From: Sweltsa coloradensis
Taxonomy: Eukaryota > Arthropoda > Insecta > Plecoptera > Chloroperlidae
Direction of reading: 5' to 3'
Length of the DNA stretch: 64,000 nt
Assembly: GCA_024449915.1 (NCBI GenBank)
Contig: JAMZAV010000108.1
Location: 1,302,001 to 1,366,000 of the forward strand
Positions within the stretch are counted from its first letter, which is position 1. Each line of letters begins with the position of its first letter. A program made the translations under genes and the position numbers. This document shows positions 25,823 to 37,304 of the stretch, piece after piece. The notes under the pieces are model-generated. The model saw only the letters and a list, made by a program, of their open reading frames with translations, ran no database searches and was not told where the DNA came from.

Positions 25823-27685
25823 CCGCATAATTTTGTTACTTATCTCACAATAATAATACCAAGTTCCATTCTTTTACGTTCCTCCCCTTGGAAAGAAGTA
25901 TACTTTGGTGACTCGTACCATATTAATTTGATAGTATTGCCACCTTGAATTGGTGCTGTACTTTAAAATATTTACTACCTTGATATTAAAATTTAAAACT
26001 CTTACTCCTGAGATCACATTATTTGGTCTACATTAACTGAACTAAATCTTATCACTACATTATATTGCTAGTTTTCCTTGTTGTTTTTCTAAAGAACAAG
26101 ACTTGATGTGATGTGAACGATCCATCAGCGTGAGACTCGTGGTAATTATATAAGTTATCTCTTTTTAAACTATCATCATTCATTTGTTTTATCTTCATGT
26201 TTCTGTATTTGATTGCAGCATTTATCTAGGGTATTCTTTAATTTTTTGTTAGCGTGACGTTAAAACGTATCGTTTCGTTTTATTACTTCGTGATTATTGT
26301 TGATAGTTTGACTTGTTTTTTCCCTTCACGAATTGGATGTGGAACTGTGAATGATGGCTGAATATCTTTGTTTTCATGATGCATCAAAGTCAATAACGAC
26401 TGAACTTACTGTGATTGCAATGCTGAAAACGGACAGCTTCATAGTTATAACGTATTCTAAGCAAAGTACATTTATTTGCTGCTTCAAGAAAGCAATTTAT
26501 CTACGACGTTACTGGATCTGTTGTGTATCTTTGCCGATTGTTGCAAGTTGTATTATATAATAACATAAAGAATCGTTGTGGATATTTGTCATATTCCTCC
26601 GCTCCGATCTCTACATAGTGTAAGCTAAAATGCACACTAAAATGCAAGTTGTTGGACTAACTTATGTATTACTGTTTGTAATTGTCCACTGCATTGTATT
26701 TTGTTATCAGCAACCTGCCTATAGCTAAGTTGTAGATAAGATTTCAAATTTGCAGTTTCCTTGCGCACAAATAATGTCAGCTTACATGCATGCACTGCAT
26801 CATGACTACAATATTGTACGAGTAGAAAAAGTAACGGATTTCAAGTGTAGGGTTTACTGTCGGTGAATTACAGAAACAAAACGATTTGAATGCCATTAAA
26901 CATATTAAACGTGTAATTTTTAACGTCTACGAGATATAAAATTATAGCAACTGCCAAACAGGTCAAAGTTTTCAATGGTAATGACTTGAGTAATTACTAA
27001 TGAGTAAGGTTTTAGCAACCACAATTGATTTATGATAACTCGTTTTTCCAGTTGTTTATGTCCAACTTGTTTATCCTTCATTTACGGAATGCGCAAGTTA
27101 AACAACGTTGTTTTTAGTTAGAAGGAATGTTCATTGCCGGAAACAGAAAAACGTCATGAGAACTTGTGCTTTTGTGAGAAACGTATCTTTGGCTCCTCTT
27201 TATCGCTAAGTATTTGTTATTGTTGGGCTGGGATCCAGTTTTCTCTGGACCCATCATCATCCAAGATTGGCAAGGTGGTGTCTTCGGTGGCAGGACCCCA
27301 ACCGCCAATAACATTTTTAAATATTTTTTTACGTTTTTTATAGTGCACAGAAATTATTTTTTTAGATTGGTTAACAGTAGTTTTTATTTAGTTTTTAACT
27401 CAAACTTTGTTAGTCAAGTTCGCAATGGGGGTTACCCCGAAGTGTACGTAAACGAAAAGCACCCCCTTGCCCCCCTCCCACACATCCCTAGGGACACAGT
27501 ACACCCCACAACACAATAAACCACTTTTGTTTTGTACAACGAATTTATTTGTTTGCAGTAGCCTATGAAATGAAATACGGCCACCCTGTTGTCGATGCAA
27601 TCGGAATTGGAAGAATAAGGCTGTTCCTGACAGGGTTTGGATTTCTGGTAAAATATGCTAATAATGTATTTTCTTCTGTTTGCAG

Positions 27686-27740
27686 GCCACAAATTTGAAA
27701 CTCCCGAAACAGTTAGCCTGAGACTTGAACCTGGAATTTG
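27686..27740 (+). CDS. Esrp: Esrp coding exon: linker before the first RRM
   Basis: A 55-base exon between acceptor TTTGCAG and donor TTTG|GTGAGT. It encodes (G)HKFETPETVSLRLEPGI with the last codon split TG|C (Cys). In vertebrate ESRP proteins the same position holds an HRF..PE.V segment followed by a Gly and Cys shortly before the first RRM, so the order of residues and the Cys-Ser-Lys junction with the next exon agree. Entry phase 1 fits both exon 8980-9069 and the candidate alternative first exon ending at 24891, which makes this the common exon where the two N-termini would merge. Confidence 0.9.
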
Positions 27741-30173
27741 GTGAGTTAATTAATTTGGGTTGTTGCTTTCTTATTTATAACTTGTGATTCGCCATGCACG
27801 AGTATCCCCCCCCCCCCCTCCCCTGGATCCACATCTATCTTTCTGTTCTTCTTGGGAATGTTCTTTTTTGTTTGGTTGGTTGGTAATGGGTTTTATCTCT
27901 CACATTCATTGCTGTAGAAATTATTTTATTTTCTCTCCTCCGAGACATGGAAATAGCTGACGATAATTCTCTAGAAATTGACAGCTGGACATTTTTATTC
28001 TCTCTCATCTTGCAGCATCTTTCCTTTCTGTTGATTGCCGACTCTGGACTGGCATAATGGCAAAGTGATCACACAATAGACAAATCCTTGTTTTTGTCCA
28101 TTTGAAAATAATGCCAATTCCTTCCATTTTACACGATATAAGTTTGAACAATTTTTTATTCTTGGCAAGAGCATGAATCGACTTTTTTAAATTTAATTCT
28201 CAATCGTTACACCACTATCAATTGACGGAACGTATTTGAATTTGCGCCCCATTTCTGAATTTCGTGATGAATAAAAATAGCATGTTGGCCTAATACTAAC
28301 ACAATTTTTTTTCATATTATTATAGAGATATTCCTCATAGTAAGACTAGCCACATATAATAATTGGTCATTTCGCCGTCTGTGTAGCTAGCCATGGGAGT
28401 TTCCCTAAAAGCTGATTGCAGTTATTTCAGTCTCGCCTTTCTCCCCATTAAAACCATCCATCATTAGTATTTGAACATCTTCAAATTAATAACCTGCTAA
28501 TAATAGTGATATTCTGTAATTTGTCGCCTATCAATATCTCGACCGCATCGTTTTGACTTGTAAGCTGTAGTAAAGAAGACGCAATAACTAACTCTAACCA
28601 CATGTTGTTGTCTTTCGGAGGAATATTATTCACCTCTCTTAGTTAAACCCAATGTCAATCAATCAACCAATCAATCATTGATGAAAATATAATGTGAATG
28701 CTAGGTGTGTTCAAAACTGCTTTTAGAGTTAAACTTTCTTGGATTATGGTAGGATTTGTGTTCATCTGTCAATTTTTACTTGTGCCAATTTTCCATGTAG
28801 GCCACGCCAATTAACGAAAAAGTTATGTATATGCTAGAATTCGACGACGAATAATTACAATTATTCTTAATTATTTCGTACGAAAAATAACTCTGAAAAT
28901 AATATCTTTAAAATTAATTTGAAAGTTTCTAATACACAAGATGTCGCCCTTTTAAACGGTTTTCTATGAGTACTCATTAATGTCAATTTTGGCAAAGTCA
29001 ATACCATAAAATACAAGTCATTTATTTACGATGCCATGTATTCACCAGTGGTGGCAGTCTACTGCACTTATCTTTGCTGTTATCATACGTGACCTTTGAC
29101 CTAAACGACCTTTGGTCAGAGTTGCCTTGGTGTGTATACATGTCTTTAAGAGTGTGACCAAAGAAAAGTTATATTTGGATTATTATTTGACAAAACATAT
29201 TGGTCTAAACTTCTAATATTGCAGGCTAAAATATAAAATTGTCTCTCCCCGATTTCTCCCCCCCCCCCCCCCCCAACTTTCTGTTGTACCTTGGAGCATT
29301 TCATCTACCGTAAGATCTACCCTCTCTCATCACTAACAGCATTGCTACATCTTCACGATAATCCTCTCTGCCCCAACTAGCTACGAATCATAATTCACAA
29401 ACAAGATTAGATTATTTCCTCACAAGCATTTGTCAGTTAGTTGATTCAATTACAATTTATTTTCTGAACGCACTCTAGATAACGGCTCTTATTGGCGTGT
29501 GTTACACTGCTAATCACTCTCTGGTTGTAGGACGCGATTAATATTAATATCCTATAACCCCTTCCTCCCTCCCCCCCTCACTATCTCCTCTCCACACACA
29601 TCTCTAACCTCTTAGCCCTGTTATCGCGGCCCCTGCTGTCTTGTCGCGAGATATCGTCGTGTTGATTCCTAGGCTGGTGGGAAGTTGAAACTCCCTCCCT
29701 ACTAGTTCAGAGTGTTTGCATGAAGATAGAAGACTTGTTACCTGGTGATGCTCAATGTTCTTCTGTGGTGGTGGTAGTAGTGCGAAGTAAGATTTGTGTT
29801 GTGCGCGGACACACTGGTGCATGGTGGTGATAGTGAATGAAGCGAGTTGGAATATAGTGGTGCATGGTGATACAAGGTGCATGACCGAGACAGGTATTTG
29901 TGGTGAAAATATCGTCTTTGTTTTGGGACTTTTGGCCAAAGGTGGTTGTTGGCAAAAGTAGTAAATCGAATTTGAGTGTGTTTAGTAAGGTTTCCCACTG
30001 ATATTTTTGGTACTGTAGTTCGGGTACTGGAAGCTTGCTTAGGAGTAGGACTTGCTTGTTTATGAACTAAGTTTAGAGTAGAGGGATGTAAAAATATAAT
30101 TTTAGTTTTGAATATTTCGTATTTATGCTTTAACTTTTTAACAAATTTTGCATTTTGAAACATTGGTACTATT

Positions 30174-30223
30174 CTTTTCGGGGGGGGGGGGGGGGGTACT
30201 ACCCCCCCCCCCCCCCCGAAAAG
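30174..30223. repeat. G/C-run palindrome: CTTTTC-G17 / C16-GAAAAG
   Basis: CTTTTC followed by 17 G, a short TACTA spacer, 16 C and GAAAAG. The two halves are reverse complements over about 22 bases. The G run could form a quadruplex and the whole a very stable hairpin. It may be a biological palindrome or an assembly artefact where opposite-strand tracts were joined. Confidence 0.85.
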
Positions 30224-30315
30224 GAAAGTAGGTTAGTGGGGTTGAGAGGGTGAGGGTGCATGAAGAGCATTAACGTTGTCAGCTAGGCCCCACCCACCCA
30301 CGGCGCTTTGCGCTA

Positions 30316-30332
30316 CCCCCCCCCCCCCCCCC
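30316..30332 (+). repeat. Poly-C tract (17 C)
   Basis: Uninterrupted C run about 100 bases after the G/C palindrome. Confidence 0.9.
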
Positions 30333-30627
30333 ACTAACCGACTTGTCACTTTTCGGGGGGTCCCATCAATGAAGAAGTACCGAAGCATGTATATGCTTTC
30401 TTTACATCATAACCTCAGAAAAACACAGTTTTTGGTAAAACCAGCATTTTGTAGCGTTTTTTAAAAATACTTGTTCATCAATTTACCATTAAAAAACTAA
30501 AATATAAATGTACATAGGTAACTTATGAATGTAGTAAAAAAGATGAAAGATTTTGTTTTTGGTGGCCAATTTGTTATAAAATTATTCACTATTTTGTTAT
30601 TACGTTTAATCATAAATACTAATTCAA

Positions 30628-30715
30628 GGTGGCATAGTGGTTAAGTTATACCACTTATACGTCATCCCAGTAAAACATGGTCTGGTCCGGGGCCAAGTTC
30701 CAGCCCCAGCTGCCA
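30628..30715 (+). repeat. tRNA-derived sequence, probable SINE head
   Basis: GGTGGCATAGTGGTTAAG resembles the 5' end and A box of a tRNA, and CCAAGTTCCAGCCCC a diverged B box. The 5' GGTGGCA pairs at six of seven positions with the 3' AGCTGCC, giving an acceptor-like stem over 88 bases, the length of a tRNA with a long variable arm. The anticodon arm is not clear. A SINE tail may follow to about 30800; this would need a second copy to prove. Confidence 0.4.
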
Positions 30716-31276
30716 AATTGAATTGCTCTATATAATGCACCATCTACTCACTCAATATGCACATTATTGGAATTTGATTATTCTTACTAACAAGCTAGTC
30801 TATAAATAAATATAACTGGATAGTGGAATCTTTGAATGTCAAGAATGCATTCTAGAATGGGTATTTCCACAAGATTGTTTTTCTGTTTTTATAAACCTAA
30901 AATGATAGTAGTATAAATCTGGGTGGGGTCAGAAAGAAACCTATTATGCTGCTGGTTAAAAATTGTTTCTCAATGTAATTCACAGTTTGCATAATTATAT
31001 AACCCTCTTCTCAGGTATAGGCCTTTTTTCCTAAAATTTGCAAAAATTATGTCTTGAAGCTTGTTGAACTTCACAAAATTACAATAAAAACTTGTATTAT
31101 ATCACAATGTACTTAAAAACACAATTTTGATCACAATAAGTAGAAAAACTTTGTGTGCAAACTTCCGAAGACAAACTTTTTGGGGGGTGCTGAACAGTGA
31201 ACACAGATGCAAACAACACTCGATTGTGAAATAATTTATTAACATTAAATAATGTTGTGTTCACTTTTATTTCCAG

Positions 31277-31387
31277 CTCAAAGAATGAAGAAGTAGACAA
31301 CAACTGCGTGGTCAGAGCTCGAGGTCTCCCCTGGCAATCATCGGACCAGGATATCGCGAAATTCTTCCGAGGATTGAATGTTGCAAA
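31277..31387 (+). CDS. Esrp: Esrp coding exon: first half of qRRM1
   Basis: Acceptor TTATTTCCAG, donor GCAAA|GTAAGT. Protein: (C)[19 protein letters not shown] then [17 protein letters not shown], with Lys split [19 protein letters not shown] is almost invariant in the ESRP family and marks the first quasi-RRM; GLPW is the variant RNP2-like strand typical of qRRMs, which bind G/GU-rich RNA through loops rather than aromatic RNP residues. In vertebrates these proteins are nuclear splicing regulators that bind UGG/GGU-rich sites near alternative exons of epithelial transcripts. This exon is the strongest single piece of evidence for the family assignment. Confidence 0.98.
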
Positions 31388-32603
31388 GTAAGTTTTTCCG
31401 AATATAGAATCAGTAAATAGTTTTCTATTTGACGAACATACAAAGATACAAAACACTACTTTGAGATAACGTTTTGAACTAGTTTTAAAAAATTAATGTT
31501 TTTTTTGTGGGCCTATACATTTCCATATTGTCGCCAGCACTGCAAAACCTTGTAAGTGCACTTTTAGTCGGAAATGAGATAGATGAGATGTTGGGTATTT
31601 TCCAATTGCCTACCTATACATCATTCAATAAAACCACTCAATTGCCCAGCCATTTAGAATGGCTTTTAAAATAGAATAGCAAAACCACATGTGCAAATTT
31701 GTTTGAAAAAAACACTTAGGGCCTAAGTGCAGTTGGCTTAGTTTCATTTTTCAATGATAATAATTTAAAATTAAAAAAATACAATCATGTATTTAATAGA
31801 GAGAGAGCATCAACTGATTTGGCATGTTTTTTTGTATTTCCTGAACAATTTTATAAAAAGCACTTGTGAGGTTTTACAGTGTTGGCTGCGATATTTTATT
31901 ACATTTCATTATTTTTTTGCTGTAAGAAGATGAAAATTGTATGTACTACCTAATTTTATTGTCAAAAGAAAAATCATATAATTCTAAAGATAAATGTGTT
32001 CAAATATCTGAGACAAAGCTGTAGACATGAGGAAATAATCAATAAAAATTCCCATCAATAACATGCATATTTGCTGCAAGAATATCCCTGCCGCAATCAT
32101 TGAAGTCAGAATACCATGTATTTATGTCCTCTGTAGTAAACTGTAAATTGGCATACAGTTAATGTACTCTAAAACACCATCTACAAGTCTAGTTTCAATC
32201 TAGTTTTTCAATTCTCCTGTTTCTTCAGTTTTTGTTTTCACCATATACTTTTCCTCGTTAGTAGTTACTTATAATTTAATACTTTTCATACTTACTTACT
32301 TTACCTATTTTCCTGTACTTACTTATTTATTTTATTTTATTTATTATTTTTTTTTTGTGAAAATTAAAAATGTGTATAGTATCTTATGTTTTAGCACAAT
32401 ATGGTATCTTATATATTCGCTTCATCTCACCTACCGTTTATAATCTGTTTTTGAAAGCCCCCTATAGCGAGCCGCAAGGCTCATTGGGGGCTTGATCAAT
32501 TTATGTAAACTGAAATAATCAACTGCAAATAAATAACCATACATACATACTAGTATAAACATAAACGTCTGTCTTCTAAGAAACCGTACTCTCTGTCCCG
32601 CAG
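31388..32603. other. Esrp intron inside qRRM1
   Basis: AT-rich intron with no gene. Near its right end, 110-150 bases before the acceptor, there is a GC-rich imperfect hairpin at 32455-32493. The acceptor is CTCTGTCCCGCAG. Confidence 0.85.
32455..32493. repeat. GC-rich imperfect hairpin in intron
   Basis: AAGCCCCC ... GAGCC GCAA GGCTC ... GGGGGCTT: two nested inverted segments with a GCAA tetraloop-like tip, in otherwise AT-rich intron sequence. Confidence 0.6.
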
Positions 32604-32874
32604 GGGTGGAGTAGCGCTGTGCCTCAGTCCACAAGGCAGACGAAACGGCGAGGCGCTAGTCCGGTTCGTGAACCAGGAACACCGCGACATGGCGTTGAAG
32701 CGACACAAGCACCACATCGGCAACCGTTACATCGAGGTGTACAAAGCATCGGGCGACGACTTCATCAGCGTCGCGGGGGGAAGCAACAATGAGGCTCAAG
32801 CGTTTCTCTCAAGGGGGGCGCAGGTCATCGTCAGGATGAGGGGACTGCCCTACGACTGCACCGCCAAACAAGTT
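32604..32874 (+). CDS. Esrp: Esrp coding exon: second half of qRRM1 and start of qRRM2
   Basis: Acceptor CCCGCAG, donor AAGTT|GTAAGT, exit phase 0. The protein continues (K)[19 protein letters not shown], then [20 protein letters not shown] and [14 protein letters not shown], completing qRRM1 with the GEALVRF and RYIEVYKA strands. A linker [18 protein letters not shown] follows, then qRRM2 opens with [19 protein letters not shown]. The order, spacing and linker (AGG...FLSR) match ESRP proteins throughout. Codon use here is GC-richer than in the flanking introns, as in the other coding exons. Confidence 0.98.
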
Positions 32875-33519
32875 GTAAGTGCCTTTATTGTGTACTTTTT
32901 CATTTCGTATCGCGGTTAATTGGGGTATAAATGACAAATTTTTATAAGATTGTTGCTTGAAAAGTTACAATACAAATATCACCCCTCCCCTCCTGCCTTC
33001 CCCCAAAAATTTAATTAATAACCTATAGGTACTTAAACCCTACCAATTCTAATATCATGTAAAGACACAATCACATTCTGTCACTTATATTATAAGAAAA
33101 TCTCTGATATCCCTTTTTCTCTCCCACAAAGAGAACAAATAAAGTGAATTTGACTTCCCTTTCCCTTCCTGCCTACATTTGATGCCATATGTTACATGCT
33201 ACAGCTGCAAGTTAGTTCTGTAGTGAGTTGGGTATGTGTGTGTTTCATCAAAACGTTGGGCAGGAAAGGAACATGGTGGTTCGATCACATTCATCTTTAT
33301 TGTACTATTTGTACCCCAAATAGTTATGTAACTTAATTATTTTGAAAAGTACTGGTGGAATGAATTCTCTTTGGGAATGCAAGAGGCACATAATCAATTT
33401 TTTCTAATTTGAGATTTGTGGTTGAGGATGTTTTGAGAAAGATTTATTTCATAAAAAAAGAAGTTGTGTATCTTTCAGCCTTTGGTTGTAAAATGTTCTT
33501 TATAAGGCCGAGTGTATCC
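32875..33519. other. Esrp intron inside qRRM2, left part
   Basis: AT-rich intron sequence before a foldback element; no gene seen. Confidence 0.8.
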
Positions 33520-33865
33520 CATTCTACAGCCAAACCGCACGCCACGGCACATATTATTTGTTTCTGGTCATTTATCAATTGTTACACATTCCCTCAAGAA
33601 TTTCCTTCTCTTTCTTGTGAACAGTATCTTTTTTGGGTACAACATACAATTTTCTTTTAAAAGTACAAAACTTTAAAGATGCATTTAAAAAGAAAAGTTT
33701 TTGCACTTTCAAAAGAAAATTATATGTTGTATCAAAAAAAGATACTGTTCACGAGAAAGAGCAGAACATTCTCAAGGGAATGCCAGATCCTAAACATGTG
33801 TAACAGTTGATTAATGTCCAGAAACAAATAATATGTACAGTGGCATGTGTTTTGTCCGTAGAATG
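33520..33865. mobile_element. Foldback / long-TIR MITE, about 346 bp
   Basis: The left part (CATTCTAC, ACATATTATTTGTTTCTGG, GTGAACAGTATC, ACAATTTTCTTTT) is repeated in inverted order on the right (AAAGAAAATTATATG, GATACTGTTCAC, CCAGAAACAAATAATATGT, GTAGAATG). Arms of about 150 bp with scattered differences and one insertion cover nearly the whole element. No coding capacity. It sits 40 bp left of a Helentron-like copy. Confidence 0.75.
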
Positions 33866-33905
33866 TTCAACACTCAGCCAGAAGTTCATTATCATTTCAC
33901 AAGTA

Positions 33906-34655
33906 CTAGGAAAACGCTAAAGTCCCGCCGCGTTGATGGATGAGCTTTTAAAAATGTTTAGTTTGCATGGGATATCTTTACTTTTGCAAGTTCTTTGTTT
34001 TGCTGCCTACGCATTGTAGCTGATTGTTGTCAAGTTTCTTTTGTTACCTGTCAATTGGTATTATTTTCCGTAAAAAACTTATATTAAAAGCTTTATTTCT
34101 ATAGATTTTGGCTAACTATTTAAACTTTTTCTTTTAAAAGGTACTACATCACCATAACCTTAATGTCCATGTGTAATATGAACGTTGTAGCCCCACCAGT
34201 TTGGTCAGAATTGGCCCAAATGGCACGAAAATATCGCACAAAAAATCAAAAAACTTATATTAAAAGCTTTATTTCTATGGATTCTGGCTAACTTTTTCAA
34301 CTTTTTCTTTTAAAAGGTACTACATCACCATAACCTTAATGTCCATGTATAATATGAACGTTGTAGCCCCACCGTTTGGTCAGAATTAAACCCAAATGTC
34401 ACGAAAATATCGCACTAAAATCGAAAAAAATCGGAAAAGTACGATATTCAGGAGAAAGATTTCTTCGATTGTACCCAAAAACAATACACCTCTAAGTTCA
34501 GAGATTTCGAAGGTCCTGTCAAATTTTCATCAAGATCGGATATGCCGTTTGCCTGGTAGAGTGTTAACAAACAGACAGAAAAACAAACAAAAAAAAACAC
34601 CCGAGCTAAATTTTTTGGGGGTCAGTGAAATTGAAGTCTTCGCTTCGCTCATCCA
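33906..34655 (-). mobile_element. Helentron-like element, subfamily A copy 2
   Basis: Same structure as the copy at 13073 but inverted: CTAGG at 33906 is the 3' end, followed by the AACGC/GCGTT stem-loop, the internal inverted word TGGATGAGC, two tandem units (each with GTTTGGTCAGAATT and AACGTTGTAGCCCCACC), and the 5' end near 34655 (reading GCTCATCCA on the plus strand). T bases flank it on the element strand. An open frame at 34396-34677 lies in the element and is chance. Confidence 0.75.
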
Positions 34656-34970
34656 ATTATTATTAATTTGTAGGTAGTAGGCCTACAAGGATTATGAGAT
34701 CAATTCATCCTTGACATTCTATCTCAGTTTTGCTTTCTCACTGATATAATTTTCCCCCAAGGAATGACCTTTACTTCCTGTCCAGTCGCAAAGGGAAATA
34801 TGTATTATTTTGTTTTCTATTTGCATGTACTTGACGAGTACAGTGATAGTTGTCGACCTATACTCGAATAACATTACAAAACTGTACAAATTAAAAGACA
34901 AGTGGTGATCAGGTGCGGTCAATGTTTTATTTATGTTGCAAAAGTAAAATTTAATTTTTTATGATTCCAG
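34656..34970. other. Esrp intron inside qRRM2, right part
   Basis: Nothing seen except the acceptor, TTTTATGATTCCAG at 34957-34970. Confidence 0.8.
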
Positions 34971-35186
34971 CTCGAATTCTTCGACATTGGCGAGAATGCG
35001 TGCAAGGTGATGGATGACGAAGAAGGCGTTCTATTTGTTAAGAAGCCGGACGGCAGAGCGACAGGCGACGCGTTTGTTCTCTTTGCGCAAGAGGAAGATT
35101 CGAGTAAAGCATTGAGTAAACACAGAGAGCTCATCGGCTCAAGATATATTGAGCTCTTCCGGTCAACAACTGCGGAAGTACAACAG
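34971..35186 (+). CDS. Esrp: Esrp coding exon: second half of qRRM2
   Basis: Acceptor GATTCCAG, donor AACAG|GTAAGC, phase 0 at both ends. Protein: [83 protein letters not shown] and [15 protein letters not shown] are ESRP signatures closing the second quasi-RRM. Because entry and exit are both phase 0 and the length is 216 bases, skipping this exon would keep the frame and remove most of qRRM2. Confidence 0.98.
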
Positions 35187-35618
35187 GTAAGCACTTTGCG
35201 ATTACTTATTTCATTTGTAGACATGGTTCCTCTCCAAGTTTTTATCAACATTGCGATCGTATAATGGGAACCTAAGTGGGCGTAGTCTGGTTCTCTCCCG
35301 TCAGCGTTGGATAGGCAAATAACCCGTGCTAAATGTTTCGTAAGTGATAGCGTATATACACGTAATAGTTTGAATTTTGGAAGCATCATCGAGCTTAGAA
35401 GATGCCATCATCTTCTTCACAAAGTTATGCATCTTGTGGTGTTATTGGTTTAGATTTCTTTTGCGCTAGTCAAAAGATACGGCGAGTTACATTTTTGTAC
35501 CAAGCTTACTTTTATGGGTGCTGAGACCAGAGAGAACCAATTCCCCCCCCCCCCCCCCCCCCCTTCAAAACTTAGGTTCCCTTTTGTAAAATGGGATGTG
35601 CTGTACTGGATAGCTGAT
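35187..35618. other. Esrp intron, left end
   Basis: No gene. A 21-base C run at 35543-35563 is the only notable feature. Confidence 0.8.
35543..35563 (+). repeat. Poly-C tract (21 C)
   Basis: Uninterrupted C run shortly before a Helentron-like copy. Confidence 0.95.
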
Positions 35619-36068
35619 TGGATGAGCGTAGCGAAGATTCCATTTCACTACACTGGAGAAAAAAATCCGGAATGTTTTTTTTCTGTATTATTGTGTGTCT
35701 GTTAACACGATTCTGGTTAAACCGATACTCCAATTGCAATGAAATTTTTTGGAGACCTTCAAAATCTCTGAACTTAGAACTGCCACGTTTTTGAGCGCAA
35801 TCGACAAATTATTTCTCATGAAAATCACAATTTTATGATTTTTTTGATTTTTTAAAAATTCCTTCGACTTATAACACCTACATGCTTTATCCGATTGTAA
35901 TGATTTTTTCACAGAATCTTTATTTTATGAATTAATATATTCGTGTGAAATTTGAGCGTAATCAAAAAATTATTTCTCATGAAAATTGCAATTTTACGCT
36001 TTTTTCGTGTGTAAAATATTACGGTCATCCAACAACGCGCTTGAAAAAGCGTTTGCGAAGCTTCCTAG
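35619..36068 (+). mobile_element. Helentron-like element, subfamily B copy 1
   Basis: Begins TGGATGAGCGTAGCGAAG and ends TTCCTAG before T. Instead of the subfamily A interior it has TCCATTTCACTACACTGG near the 5' end, an AT-rich tract and units containing CTTATAACACCTACATGC. The 3' region keeps TCATCCAACAACGCG and a GCGTT word, though the stem region has drifted. T flanks on both sides. No protein. Confidence 0.65.
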
Positions 36069-37163
36069 TATATAGAAATGTTCTGTTGATCCATGAGATT
36101 CAGGCGCAGACTCTCGGCAACTCAAATGCAGTAGTTTCATACTACTTTTTGTATTACATGCCCAAAAATCAACATATTTGGGTTAATTTTTTACCTTCCT
36201 ATCGGTAACTAAATTCTTATTTCTCGTTAATGGTCCTTTTTTCCTTTTAAGTAGCATACATAATAATTTTTGTCATGCAAGTCTTCAAAAGTCCATTAAA
36301 AAGAGGTTAATTTTTGGTCTATGTTTACTTCATGTGACTAAATAGGGAAAAAGTTGGGAATAAATCATACGGGCATCACCTTTTTTAATTGCGCACAATC
36401 AAATTTACTGATTGGAGGGAAAATGTGACATAGTACGAAAAGTATGGAAATATTTTTTAGCTACATTGGTGGTGTTCCGTGTTCTCATGCTAATAGTAAT
36501 GTGATTGTGATTTTGAACTTCGTCCAGTCGTAGGCCCTACACAATGCTGTTGAATAGATTTGATTTGAATTTTGAACCATGACTTGAGAATAGATTATTT
36601 CCCATTTTCTTGGAAAATATAATAAAGTAAGGTCAGTGATGCTATGTATGAAGATATATCCCTGGGGTTTTGTTGTTGTTAGGGACATCTTGGTTTGTTA
36701 GTGGCTTGTAGACCTGAATTAATAAAACCATATAAAACAACACAAAACTGTTAAGCCTAGTTTTCATGTCGACGAGTGAATAACGCTGCGCGAGTGGCTA
36801 CATGTTAAAATGATCTCAACTTTGGTCGCTCAGTTTATTTTTGCGAGGTCCTAGCACTCTGGTCTAGAAGCTATTCGCTCGTCTGCATGAAAACAAGGCT
36901 TTAGTGTGAACCTGTTCTATGATCCTGATGGGCACTTGTAATCTGTAATTCCTTTTGGTTTACGCATCTCATAGACATAGTCTACTGGATTTAAATCCGT
37001 GGTAAGTACTAACAAACTACTTGGTTTATTATTTAACATTTCATTTGATTCCCCTACATACTTAAAAATGGAACTTCAGTTAAGCTTGTAACATTTCTCA
37101 TGTAGTTAAAATTCACAGTCCGAAGAAGAACAGATTTCTTAGTATGGATTTACTGTAATGTAT
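36069..37163. other. Esrp intron
   Basis: Ordinary AT-rich intron; no gene seen. Confidence 0.7.
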
Positions 37164-37304
37164 AGCTGCTCCATCGGAAGTTTGCAGGTGGTGTTGTCAC
37201 CGGCGGGCTAGTTCTAGCCAATCAGCGCTCCCTAATTTAAAATACTGATCGCTCATTGGCCCCGCCAATGCTGCTAGCATCTGCATTCTTTCGATGGAGT
37301 AGCT
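37164..37304. mobile_element. Short inverted-repeat MITE, about 141 bp
   Basis: Left AGCTGCTCCATCGGAAG pairs with right CTTTCGATGGAGTAGCT, and an inner pair GCCAATCAGCG / CGCTCATTGGC lies symmetrically. A related, inverted and partial copy is at about 51203-51270 (GCCAATGAGCGATCAGTA, then CACCGGTGAC). Superfamily not assigned. Confidence 0.6.

Larger units (their letters stand above)
24892..27685. other. Esrp intron, right part
   Basis: No gene seen. Holds a 21-base C run at 25227-25247 followed by a CA repeat, a (TTTTA)n tract around 25780-25822, and a direct repeat GTGAATCTTC near 25360-25380. The end TTTTCTTCTGTTTGCAG is a good acceptor. Confidence 0.7.
27741..31276. other. Esrp intron with C tracts, G/C hairpin and tRNA-derived sequence
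   Basis: No gene seen. C runs lie at 27806-27818, 29258-29274 and 30316-30332; the stretch 29755-29880 is rich in GTGGTG words, which open long but meaningless minus-strand frames (His/Thr/Ser rich). The G/C hairpin at 30174-30223 and the tRNA-like sequence at 30628-30715 are listed separately. Confidence 0.6.

Noticed and set aside
29604..30163. Minus-strand frames of 111 and 141 codons rich in His, Thr and Ser
   Set aside because: Driven by GTGGTG-type simple sequence; no domain and no splice context.
34931..35389. Minus-strand frame of 152 codons
   Set aside because: Antisense shadow of the GC-rich qRRM2 exon.
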